Source: Macrosoma leucophasiata (taxonomy: Eukaryota; Arthropoda; Insecta; Lepidoptera; Hedylidae). From it: a stretch of DNA of 64,000 nucleotides. How positions within the stretch are numbered: position 1 is the stretch's first letter; each line of letters begins with the position of its first letter. This document shows, piece after piece, positions 54,539 to 64,000 of the stretch. Made by a program: the position numbers and the translations under genes. A model generated the notes under the pieces. That model was not told where the DNA came from, ran no database searches, and was given only the letters and a program-made list of their open reading frames with translations. The stretch is taken from contig JAWQUS010000008.1 of NCBI GenBank assembly GCA_036365455.1, forward strand, positions 19,885,501-19,949,500, given 5' to 3'.

Positions 54539-56129
54539 GTATGACTCCACACTTTTATTCCATTTCCAGTTAAAATATTATAACTCTTACTCTCCATATT
54601 AAATACACCGATATTAAATCTGTGAAAAATATTATAATACAACATCCTATAAATCATGTTGTCTGCTAATCTACAATAAGGTGTAATAATTATGCAAGTA
54701 AAAATATGTGACTAATTCCATCAGGAAGATATATACAGATTTTAATCACATAGAAAATTGCAAAAGTAAATAAATAAAAGTAAGTATATAACTAACAAAA
54801 TGACAAAAAAATATATGCATGAGGTCAATGTGGTGGTAATTTTAATGGGTATATGACTTATACGCAGGTCAGTCATACAATAAAAAACCGGTCAATAATG
54901 AAAATGTCGTAACCCCCGTGTTGCTGTCTTTTGTTCTCTATAGCCCCATTTTTTATATTTCAGTGAAATTGATTTTTCCACATTCAATTTATTCCACAAC
55001 AACACGTTAAAGAACACACGCGAAGTGTTGTTCGGTTCACGTAATAATTTAACGTATTACAGAACAATTTCGTTTAATGCGTAAGCAATTATTTTCACAA
55101 CTTATTTTAGTCGAGAACGCGGTTTGCATGTTTAACTTTGCTTTATATGTAACATGACGTCATTCTGTACATTTTTTACGCGTCAAAATCAAAACAAAGG
55201 GCAGCTAAAGTGTAACACGCGAGCCGCGTAGCGAACGCGCGGCTGCCACGCGCCGTTCAGTCACTACAATATGATCTTAATTCTTTGATTGACACTTACA
55301 ACATTTCGGTAAGTGATGCAATATTGTGATGATTATCATTATATTGGGTACGGAGTTACGGAGGGAGCATTATCGCTCTGTACGCTTCGCTGCCGCTTTC
55401 TATTCAGCTCAGGCGTCATCGGTTTATTTGTCTTAACCAAACTGTTACAAATGTTTTAATTTATTTGACGATTTGATTTTATCACGATAAAAATAATGCT
55501 TTGATAGTCAGCAACCATAATATTAAATGTATGATTCATGTCATGCAGAACTTTACAGATAGAAACTTACAGCGTTTAGCTAGTTATAGCTATACTTTGG
55601 TCTATCTTAGTTAAGTTAAGCTTGTGCAACCGAGCCGAAACGTCGGAATAAAGATAAAAAGTGTTTTTACCCAATATCTATATCGCGTTACGACTCGTAA
55701 AATTAGTAAAATGAGTGTTAAACGCGAGTGTTTTAAAAGTTACAAGTTAAGCTTAAGTTAGTGAAACATCAATGGACAAAAGATTTCAGTAACAGTTTAG
55801 CTAAAATACGTTTATTAATAAGGGGATAATATTTTTACCCAGAAACCTAAATTTATATTACTTACCAGCAAAGGAAATTATTATTCACTAATATTATTAT
55901 AATAAATTAATTGTTATGTTACGTACCAGAAACGGCAATTATTATTCACTAATATTATTACAATATTTTCGAGTAAATTATTTTAATATACTAATTTATG
56001 AAGTAAATTATTTCACAAATGATGTAGCTATTTCAACCCAAAGTATATTAACAGAACTGATACAAATTATTTGATAAATCAATGTAATGGTGACATATAA
56101 GCCGCGTGCCTTGTATTATGTTATGATTA
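54539..56129. other. Intronic sequence, mostly unrecognised
   Basis: CpG-richer patch at 55215-55265. A repeat phrase CCGAGCCGAAACGTCGG (55629). A two-unit tandem repeat of about 59 bp at 55858-55975 (ATTATTATTCACTAATATTA in each). Confidence 0.4.
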
Positions 56130-56149
56130 ATGTATCTACGAACCCCGAA

Positions 56150-56222
56150 TATGCGCGGCAATGCGTCGCGTCGCGTCACGTCGCGTTGCGTCACGTCGCG
56201 ACGCGTCGCGTTTGCCCGTGAC
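56150..56222. repeat. (GCGTC)n minisatellite
   Basis: GCGTCGCGTCGCGTCACGTC and similar 5-bp variants for about 65 bp. Confidence 0.75.
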
Positions 56223-56394
56223 GGCTTAATGCCCCTACACTATTCTATTGTAACGAATGATTTAGCCTCACCCCACGCTGCAGCTATGAATGGGTCAATT
56301 ATGAATTATTCGATAAAATATCGCACGTAGGTGGTATATGTTACATTCGATTTTTTTGCATATAAAATTGCCTAATAAACCTTTTCACTTCCAC

Positions 56395-56845
56395 TTTTTT
56401 TTATGTCTGAAGGTTGACAGATAAGCAAACGGGCCACCTGATGAAAAGTGGTCACCGTCGCCTATGAACATCTGCAACACCAGGGGAGTTGCCAACGCGC
56501 TGCCAGCCCTGAAGGCCTCTTTTGACACCATTTTTGAAGAACCCCATATTGTAGCACCTAGGGAACACTTTAGAGGGAAGTTCGTTCCACAATTTACACG
56601 TTATAGGCAGGAACGAACGCGACAACCGCATCGTTGAGTACTACTAGGTGTCCAGTCGGTGAGGGTAGAACTTCTCTCTTCGGCGGGTAGTACGGTGTAG
56701 GAAAAGAGACGGTGGCACCATGTCAAATAGTTCAGCAGAGCACTCACCATTGTAGAGAGGGTACAACACGCACAGACTACTAATGTCTCGACGCAGGCTC
56801 AGATGTTCGAGCCTGTCAGTAAGTCTTGGATCGTCAAGCGGACCA
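56395..56845 (-). pseudogene. LINE reverse-transcriptase C-terminal fragment
   Basis: The minus strand encodes DPRLTDRLEHLSLRRDISSL, CVLYPLYNGECSAELFDMVP and, after a frame break, CGTNFPLKCSLG. This is the usual region after the reverse transcriptase of many insect LINEs. 56395-56490 on the plus strand (GGGCCACCTGATGAAAAGTG) is a typical 3' end. Confidence 0.6.
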
Positions 56846-56874
56846 AGCTGGTGATTGGAGTCACTGATCGTGGG

Positions 56875-56954
56875 TACCGGTGATCACCACACGTTACCAC
56901 TTACCTCAATAATGTTACTGTCTTAATAGGACAATTGTGTGGTGATCACCGGTA
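56875..56954. repeat. 18-bp-stem hairpin containing GGTGATCACC
   Basis: TACCGGTGATCACCACAC and exact inverse with a 44-nt loop, directly after the LINE fragment. Confidence 0.6.
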
Positions 56955-57074
56955 TGCTCTCCTCATCAATAACACCAAAAGAAGAACACAATTTGTTCGT
57001 AATAACAATGCATATTATGCATTGTGTAATAATGCACCAATCTCAAAGTTTTTAAAACCAGATCAAACCATTCT

Positions 57075-57180
57075 AATTAGTTATTCATCCGAGGATTGTG
57101 GGTTTCATCCCCGTACTGGGCCAAATATTTGTATTAGTGTAAGTACGTCTCACTCATTGCAATTCACATTAGAAGTAATT
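57075..57180 (+). repeat. tRNA-headed SINE scrap
   Basis: GGATTGTGGGTTTCATCCCC then CCAAATATTTGTATTAGTG. Confidence 0.45.
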
Positions 57181-57312
57181 TGATGTTTTTATGGGGGCGG
57201 ATGTCACGTGCTTTGACACGTTGGCTTTTTCATATCGACATAACATACAAAATTAGGTTTGTAAGTTTGATCTTAATTTTACCTTTCACGTTATTTACAA
57301 TTATTATAATAC

Positions 57313-57626
57313 TAGCTGTGCCCGCGACTTCGCCCGCGTGAGAATTTATGATTGTTTGGTATCTACCCGGACGAAGTCGTGGGCGCAGCTAGTATAAAAG
57401 TAGCTTAAATTACTCCGTATTACATCAGTTATCTGCCAGTGAAAGTCCCGGCAAAATCGGTCCAGCCCTTTTTAAAATTAGCCCCGCCAAACAGACAGAC
57501 AGACAGACAAAAATTGTAAAAAATGTTGTTTTGGTGTATGTACCGTGTATACATACATATGCATTTAGTAATAAGCGGTTATTTTTATATTACAAACAGA
57601 CACTCCAATTTATTTATCTATATAGA
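57313..57626 (-). mobile_element. Helitron-like element (family I), full length
   Basis: Plus strand starts CTAGCTGTGCCCGCGACTTC and ends with the inverse of TCTATATAGATAAATAAATT. CTAG and TC termini. Confidence 0.65.
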
Positions 57627-58477
57627 TGATAAAAAGTATACCAATTTTTAAACATTATATGAAAATCCTGCCTAAAATTTCAAACTTTACAAGTTTGGTT
57701 ACTTTCTATTACAAAATATGTTTTGTGTTTATTATACCTATCATAGACGATTTAATATCGAATATCACCATAATAATCCCCTAAGCGCTTCTGTGCACCG
57801 TTACAAGTCCCTTGAGACCCAAACACAAATGAATTATAAATAAACGACGGCCTTATTTAAACTAAGCGATGAACATTAACTAGATTTGTAGGTGACGCCC
57901 CTAATAAGTTGCCCCTGGTTGTTATAATTAATTAAACCATCGCACCGCACTATCACTTTATTGACTTTTGAATTTATATCGTGATACAAATCAAATGAAA
58001 TGATGCAATTTTTTTCGTATTGACAAAGATTAACCGGCTATAAAAATATTCTGCTGCATTTATGATCTTAAATTACTCTATTTTTTTCTTATAGTTGATA
58101 GCTGAGGTATCAACTAGCATTTCATGAAGAATCTTTATAACAGTACCTACTACCTAGAAACTGCCCTTAGAATACTTGTAAATTCAAAAACTACAGAACC
58201 TGATGTATGATTACCACATTAGAAAATACGTGCATTAAATTTTATTAAAATTCATTAATTCTACCTATAATTTAGATTTAGAAATAAAGTTTCAAAAATT
58301 GACCACCAACAATCAAAAATTAAAAAGTTTAGGCTTGGAGCCAATGGGCAGGATATTTGATTACCTAAACAGGGGAGTAGGTATAAAGTTTAAATAGTTT
58401 GATTTTAGATTAAAATTATTTTAAAGCTAACGTTTTTGTAGGTGTTCGCGAGCTTCATGCATTGTAGAAATTAAATT
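57627..58477. other. Intronic sequence, nothing recognised
   Basis: AT-rich; no coding signal. Confidence 0.35.
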
Positions 58478-58580
58478 TGCGGATTTTCTTGCGTATACAA
58501 CACTCCCAAACTTCTTCTTATACCCGACGTTTCGGTCGCTTTCAAGCTACCGTGGTCACAGGCAGACGACGATCAAAATT
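58478..58580. repeat. Interspersed repeat with CCGACGTTTCGGTCG
   Basis: GACGTTTCGGTCGCTTTCAA..TACCGTGGTCACAGGC is a common lepidopteran repeat phrase, also seen (diverged) at 60625. Confidence 0.45.
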
Positions 58581-58621
58581 AATGCAGGGAAAGTATTTCA
58601 TATGTAAAGAAGCCGTCAACA

Positions 58622-58795
58622 ATCAATAGACACCTACACAAAAACTTAGGTCACTGCAGATGCGTTGCCACTCCTGAGGATTGAGACGTATATTGTTTTG
58701 CTTCTGCGGTAGTTATTACGAGGTCATATTACTGTCTGACTGAAACACGATCATGATAGTGCTGAATACTACCATTTGGCTTCCGATAGATAGAT
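58622..58795 (-). repeat. Bm1-like SINE, truncated and diverged
   Basis: CTGCAGATGCGTTGCCACTC, GTGCTGAATACTACCATTTG. Confidence 0.6.
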
Positions 58796-59611
58796 CATAA
58801 CTAATATATTAACTAAAGAATACAAAATAATAAGAAAGCAAATGTCCGATTTGCTATGAATTTCCGATCCCATATCTCTTATTAGGTAAATTATAAATGG
58901 TGTTTAAATAATAAAACTGCTTAAAACAGATTACTGGCCAACTAAATGTGTTCAATAGTGTTTTAATGCCATAATTATTCGCTTTCAGCGAAAGTTACAT
59001 GCATCAGTCAACCAAATCAAAGAAGTGGTATAGACCAAATGTTTTTAGAAATACATCAAGGTAGTTCATAGTTTTTACTCCCTATGAGGTTCATTCATTA
59101 ATTCATTCATACATTCATTTATTTCTTGTAATTAGGCGCCTGGAGAGCACTTTTACATCGTCATTTTTTTAAACTAACCTAGAGTGAATAACCACTAATA
59201 ATAATCAAAAACACATAATAAATTAAATAGTAACTGAACAATTTTGTATAATATGGAAAGCATCAATTATTTACAAATTCAATCAAAGGTTAAGCAATCT
59301 GTTGAAGAAATCAATTCAAATGTTTTTTTTTTAACCAAATATACATACAGCCTGGTCCTACGTATAATCTATAATCCCATAACCCGAAAAAAACTTTTAA
59401 AATCCTCTGCGCTATTTTCCACGATTTGTATTTTCATTACACATGATATTAAAAGTTAGAATTCGAAGTCAGAGATTATTAAATGTCACAAATCGTGGAA
59501 TGAAACAGAGAGCTGAGAAGAATTTGAAAATAAACCAATATTTTAAGCAAGCGTGCAAGTTGAAAGGAGACGACGGGAACGGCGGCTTCGAAAATTAACT
59601 GAAAGTGCCTT
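58796..59611. other. Intronic sequence, nothing recognised
   Basis: AT-rich; no coding signal. Confidence 0.35.
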
Positions 59612-59668
59612 TTGCTCGTTGACGCTGCTCTCTTTGCTCGCGTCGTGTTTTGTGTGAGTGCGAGCGAG

Positions 59669-59780
59669 ATGGATGAGGGAGGAAAAACCGCTTCAGGCGT
59701 CAGAAGGGAAACCATAAGCGCCCTATTGTTTTGCGTGCCGCGAAGCGTAAACGAGTGGCGTTGTATACGTATATATGGGG
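59669..59780 (+). other. Weak candidate alternative first exon
   Basis: ATG at 59669 opens 37 codons (MDEGGKTASGVRRETISALL..) up to GGGG/gtaggt at 59781, phase 1, in a CpG-richer patch (59620-59770). The phase agrees with the other host junctions, but one match in three is expected by chance. Confidence 0.2.
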
Positions 59781-59789
59781 GTAGGTTAG

Positions 59790-60249
59790 ACAGGGAATTG
59801 TAAATTAAAATGAAAATCAAATGTTTTCGTAGCTTTTGGTATAGGAGCTTGATATTGGTAGGCTTTATGTAGTAACGGCTCCGTAATAGACTTTGCTGTG
59901 CTGTTTGTGTTCTATAATAATAATTGCCAGTGAAACTAATTAAGATTTTAATATTGAATTATATTAGTCCTAAAATCAACTTGTTTATTCAAATTGTTCT
60001 TTTTTCTTACTTTCAAATTGAAGATTCTCCACTTTCCACTTACGTCTCTCTACGCTTGTCTGTCTGTCTGTCAGCTACTCCTAAATTATTCAGTCTACAT
60101 ACATGAATCTCGTTTGGTAGATGAATTCTCTGAACCGCTTATATTATTTGCAAAAATAAATTAATAATAATGAACTATAACTAAAATACACATTTTTTCG
60201 TCAATTCTATATGTGTAGTCTATACTGTGTAAACAGAACAGAGATTTTT
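59790..60249. other. Intronic sequence, nothing recognised
   Basis: Short (GTCT)n tract at 60058; otherwise AT-rich. Confidence 0.35.
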
Positions 60250-60537
60250 ATACTGGTAGTAGAGCTCTAGTGACGGAGCTTTCGGGCGTAGGCACCGCCA
60301 CATTACCTTATATACTTGCCGCTAAATGGTAGTGTTCAGCACTATCGTGTTCCGGTCAAGTGGTAATGTACGGCCCTGTAATTTCCGGCACAGAGGCATA
60401 ACACCTTAGGCCTCAGGAGTGGTAACGCATCTGCATTTCGACCTTAGTCTTTGTGTGGGTGTCTATAGGCTGCAGTCATCACTTAACATCAATGTGAACT
60501 GAAAACTTGTTGATCACTTCCATTACATAAAAAAAAT
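60250..60537 (+). repeat. Bm1-like SINE, full length
   Basis: TACTGGTAGTAGAGCTCTAG to CATTACATAAAAAAA. Confidence 0.8.
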
Positions 60538-60544
60538 CTTTGAA

Positions 60545-60680
60545 AATGGCAATGAGTATTTTTATATTGTAAACGGGACTTAATCGCGTACTATTTTATT
60601 TGAAGTATTTACCTCGACACTCGACGTTTCGGCCGTAATGCAACAGCCGTGGTCACGAGGAGACTAAAACTACAAAATAG
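60545..60680 (-). repeat. Interspersed repeat with CGACGTTTCGGCCG
   Basis: GCAATGAGTATTTTTATATT, CTCGACACTCGACGTTTCGG, AACAGCCGTGGTCACGAGG. Confidence 0.5.
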
Positions 60681-60744
60681 CAATGAGGATTGTAAAATAC
60701 TGTTTGCAAAATTCAATCGGTTGAATATTTTTTAAAGAAAAATG

Positions 60745-60965
60745 GAAAGAAAAATTTGACTTCAGGCGAGACTCGAACTCGCGGCCTACTGGGAATCTAG
60801 TCCAGCCGCTCTTCCAATTGAGCTATTGAAGTCCTGCCCGATTTGTCAAATCTTTCCTTCACATTTATTGCATTGCTTTATGGTAGCAGTAGCGCCATCT
60901 ATTGCCAACTATGCTAGTTAGAAAATATTTCACAAGCATGTGTTAATGCGAAATAATATAAAACA
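60745..60965 (-). repeat. tRNA-derived SINE (family F)
   Basis: Plus strand reads AAAAATTTGACTTCAGGCGA, GACTCGAACTCGCGG (T-arm), CCGCTCTTCCAATTGAGCTA (D-arm). Flanked by the GCAGTAGCGCCATCTATTG motif of the 13995 element. Confidence 0.7.
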
Positions 60966-61249
60966 ATCAATCGGTTGAAACATAGACATTTCCAATGTGG
61001 TAAAAAGTATGACCCCCTCCTCTTACTTTAAGAACAAGTGAATGAAAAGTGTACAAAAATATATCCTGTAATTCCTGATGAATACTTTTGACGGAATTTA
61101 GCTTGAAGTAGGTATTCTCAATAGCTTTTGAAATATGATATATTTTCAAAAACTCCAAATGGAAATCTTGATTACTTGAATATTACTTATTACTGCGGCA
61201 CACTTCATGTGCGAATCCAACTCGCACTTCGCTGTTTCTTTAATATAAA

Positions 61250-61251
<2 letters not shown>
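60966..61251. other. Intronic sequence, nothing recognised
   Basis: No coding signal. Confidence 0.35.

Positions 61252-61252
<1 letters not shown>

Positions 61253-61316
<64 letters not shown>
61253..61316. repeat. (AT)n microsatellite
   Basis: About 32 uninterrupted AT units. Confidence 0.95.
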
Positions 61317-61318
<2 letters not shown>

Positions 61319-61446
61319 TTTATTTAAACAAACTTATAACTATTGTACAATTTGAACTACATCAAAAAGCCTGAAGAGGTTTGTGCTGATGCAGGTATTC
61401 GTTCAACATGTCAAATTCATAACAAGTAGGTACAGTATTCCATCTT

Positions 61447-61819
61447 TCTTTTTTTTTAATATTATGGCATCCCTATTACGCATATTGCCAGTGTCAAGTA
61501 AAATGATATTTCGTATTCACAATCAGCGTTAAAGTATGAGTCAGTCGGTCAATTATAAGTCAGTCAGTCAGAGTCACAGTCCGAAATGCGAGTATAGCGA
61601 TGGCTACTTTACCAAAACATTTAAAATGAAGTTTTGGAGGCAAACTGAAAAGCCGTGTTTTCGCACTGTTATTCTATTTTACTATACACGTGCACTGTAA
61701 TAAGCCTATATCAAACAAAATGCCACCAACTTTATTTAATATAACTCAAAAATACACCAAGAAAATGAAATAAAATAAGAGCACCACACGCATCTTTCAA
61801 GCTTCCCGCCAAAACTCTC
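61447..61819 (-). mobile_element. Polyadenylated retroposon (family R), 373 bp
   Basis: Reverse-oriented copy of 12212-12601, roughly 85-90% identical. T-run at the left end and CCCGCCAAAACTC at the right. Its own 11-bp duplication TATTCCATCTT (61436-61446, 61820-61830). Confidence 0.8.
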
Positions 61820-61830
61820 TATTCCATCTT

Positions 61831-62499
61831 ACCAACGGATACAATGTAAATAAATGTCAAACGACGTTCATGATACATTGAATGTATATGTAAATCATAC
61901 GTTGCGATGTAAAAAAACAACACGAAAATCAAGATAAACAATCATCTCTATTAATCAGGCATCAGTTAACTCCCTCGGGACATTCACTGGCGACGCCTTT
62001 ACCAAACAGTTCTGACGCGGCCGGCCTTTGATCTCTCTTAATGAGATATCTATTTTGCGGTCGTCACGCCTCGCTTGTACTTCACACAAACCGTTTGTGA
62101 TCCTATTACATTTGTATGTTCAATGTTTTAATATACCGATTATTCGAGATTCCGGATGGTAATGTATGGCCCCGTAATAACTCTCACAGAGACATAAATA
62201 CTTAGGCCACAGGGGTGTTTGAAGATTTTAAATAAAAAATGGAATGTACTAATGTGGAACAAAAAAATTGAAGAATGAAAGCCATTTAGTGCCTTGAGAT
62301 ATGGGTATGATCGAAAGGGAAAGAAAATTATTCATTTGCGAAGTTACCTGTACAGAAAATGTGCCAATTACCCAGGGGATATTTATTTTTCACAGGTCAC
62401 AAGTTAAAATACCGCACGAAGTTTTTTTTTTGTTTAATCTTTTTCTATCTTGATTTTTGTTACGATTATAAGCTGCCGTTTCAGCACGGGTGTGAATTA
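61831..62499. other. Intronic sequence with a Bm1-like scrap
   Basis: GGATGGTAATGTATGGCCCC at 62153 begins a roughly 60-bp SINE remnant. The rest is unrecognised. Confidence 0.4.
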
Positions 62500-62504
62500 G
62501 AGCT

Positions 62505-62590
62505 CCTACGAATTACTACGCATCGCATCGCATTCACACAAATGCGTCGCATCGCATCGCGTCGCAGTTTTGTGTGGCCGCCCTTAAACA
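62505..62590. repeat. (GCATC)n / (GCGTC)n minisatellite
   Basis: CGCATCGCATCGCATTCACA and ATGCGTCGCATCGCATCGCG, then TTTTGTGTGGCCGCCC. Related unit to 56150-56222. Confidence 0.65.
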
Positions 62591-62887
62591 CAGGAATTTA
62601 ATCTTGAACTATTCATTCTCTCTATTGGCGAAATCTACATTAAAATTGGTAGTGTAATTTGAATTCTATACATATATTTTTTAAAGCGTACGAATTTTTA
62701 TTTGTACGTAAAGTAGATTGATTAAGAGATTTGCTCTTTCTTGTACTTTGATTTTTGGCTTTGTGTGTATCAGAGTATCGGTGTAAAAATGAAAAAAAGT
62801 CATGCTCTGATGGTTCGGGCATTTAGAAAGTATGTCGAATGAGCAAATGACAAAACAGATAAACAATGCAAATGTGGATCGTTGCAG
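62591..62887. other. Intronic sequence, nothing recognised
   Basis: No coding signal. Confidence 0.35.
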
Positions 62888-63093
62888 AGGCCCAGGAAGA
62901 CCAAGACTGACCCACCATGACCAAATAGGTCAAGTACTGTCTGAGGGTAAAATCAAAAGTCTTAGAAATCGGCATGCATGAAGGAAGAGAATGATGAATG
63001 TAGAAGAAGCACGGGAGGTGTGTCAGGACCGAGATATCTGGCGCTCAACACTCTCTGCCTACCTACGCCTCTCTTGGCGTGAAGATACGTACA
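62888..63093 (+). pseudogene. LINE ORF C-terminal fragment (family U), best copy
   Basis: GPGRPRLTHHDQIGQ at the start and, after frame breaks, VEEAREVCQDRDIWRSTLSA then a tail ending GGCGTGAAGATACGTACAT. The RDRDIWR-type ending is common in LINE ORF2 C-termini. Confidence 0.55.
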
Positions 63094-63894
63094 TATTGAA
63101 ATTTAAGGCAGAATCAAAACCTCAATAAACAAAATCGCTACGTTCCACTTTTTAATCTTCAACTCAAATGTATAGAATTGAGTTTTAGCAGGGAAGTGTT
63201 CATAAAGAATCTTTAATTTAAATAATATAATGTTGGACACCTTCACCTTTAGATAGAATCTTGGAATCGCCCTTATTTTAGTCGAAAAAAAACAAAATAT
63301 TTACCCAGCACGTAGCAATAAGTTTGCGCGGCCGACGGCTTCGGTGTCGTAGCTGCAATGCGCTACGACGCTACGAATCTACGTCGTAGGTATAAAGTAC
63401 AAAACCATACTCTACTATACTAAAGAATCTATTACGTGTAATATTGTACAGCTTACAAAAAACATATAAAATTTTGTAAAAATATTTAACTTGAGTAGTA
63501 CATGTACATATTTTCATCTTTCCCTATGTAGGGAGTGAAAACTTCTTAAGCGACGCCTTGCACTTTTTGTGATAGGTAAAAATTTGGGGTGTGACACCTT
63601 TACCATTTCGGGTAAAAATTCTACAACCGATTCCCATACCTACCAAAAACATTCACAAATTTTCATGACAAACAGTCAATTGAGTATTGTAACAAGCACT
63701 GTGACATGAAAATGTTATAAATTAGAGAAGATCTATTAACTCTCTAATAAACCATAATGTTTGTGTCTGTATAAACAATATATAAACAATATTGTATCTT
63801 GTTTACAGGTAATCCCAAACAAAGAGTTACAAAGACAAAATTTAGATGCCTCATATTAAGAGCTATCACAATTTAGCCGATTTTTCGTAGTAAA
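63094..63894. other. Intronic sequence, nothing recognised
   Basis: CpG-richer patch at 63325-63390. A weak acceptor at 63808 was considered and rejected. Confidence 0.35.
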
Positions 63895-64000
63895 TAAAAT
63901 AAAATAATATACGCTTACACTCACAGCTCCACATTAGGTATTATATAAACCTGTGCCGTGGATGCCGTTGTACACATACAACACATACACAAACACCCAG
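63895..64000 (-). repeat. tRNA-headed SINE (family V), cut by window end
   Basis: 3' part only: TACGCTTACACTCACAGCTC, GTGGATGCCGTTGTACACAT, as in 45365-45560. Confidence 0.65.

Noticed and set aside
59244..59459. 71-codon frame with hydrophobic C-terminus
   Set aside because: AT-rich frame without further support.
63809..63876. Possible terminal host exon after gtttacag at 63808
   Set aside because: In phase 1 it reads about 22 codons to a stop, with a basic, unremarkable peptide and a mediocre acceptor; such frames are expected by chance.

Overview
The window is a repeat-dense, AT-rich stretch of an insect genome, almost certainly a moth or butterfly (Lepidoptera). The evidence is about 18 copies of a Bm1-type lepidopteran SINE, several tRNA-headed SINE families, a SINE with a 5S-rRNA-like head, Helitron-like elements that start TC and end CTAG, and LINE fragments with the (ATT)n, (GAA)n or (GATGAT)n tails usual in this order.

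Only two protein-coding loci are supported. The first is a large plus-strand host gene that spans the whole window. Its visible coding exons are 2-308 (entering from the left), 11958-12041 and 54485-54538, joined by introns of about 11.6 kb and 42.4 kb; it continues past the right edge. All visible junctions are phase 1, so the two short exons are in-frame cassettes. A CpG-rich block at about 47.1-47.28 kb followed by an ATG exon (47277-47352) with a phase-1 donor looks like an alternative promoter and first exon that splices in frame to 54485. I do not recognise the protein. The second locus is a complete intronless 902-codon gene (28184-30892, plus strand) inside the 42.4-kb intron. It encodes an IQ-motif AAA-ATPase of the DRC11/IQCA1 family, a subunit of the nexin-dynein regulatory complex of motile cilia and sperm flagella.

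All else is intronic. 0.3-12 kb: Bm1-like SINEs, a 724-bp near-perfect palindrome around a MITE (5533-6256), a tRNA-like palindrome (7051-7214), and a 5'-truncated LINE with an 11-bp target-site duplication (TSD) into which a 331-bp hAT-type element with an 8-bp TSD has inserted. 12-28 kb: a 390-bp polyadenylated retroposon with a 10-bp TSD, a perfect AG/GTAAGT site, an inverted SINE pair, a decayed CR1-like LINE (21.07-23.05 kb) and Helitron-like elements, one split by a 5S-type SINE. 28-31 kb: DRC11. 31-47 kb: MITEs, SINEs and a cluster of palindromes at 36.2-36.7 kb. 47-54 kb: the alternative promoter, a head-to-tail Helitron-like pair, SINEs and LINE tails. 54-64 kb: further LINE, SINE and Helitron fragments and a second copy of the 12.2-kb retroposon in the opposite orientation, again with its own TSD.

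The two genes share a strand and a transcription unit, but nothing in the sequence shows that they work together. The features most worth follow-up are the intron-nested DRC11, the alternative first exon, the recursive-type splice site, and the large palindromes built from SINE, tRNA and MITE sequence. All repeat class names are my recognition from memory and were not searched against a library.
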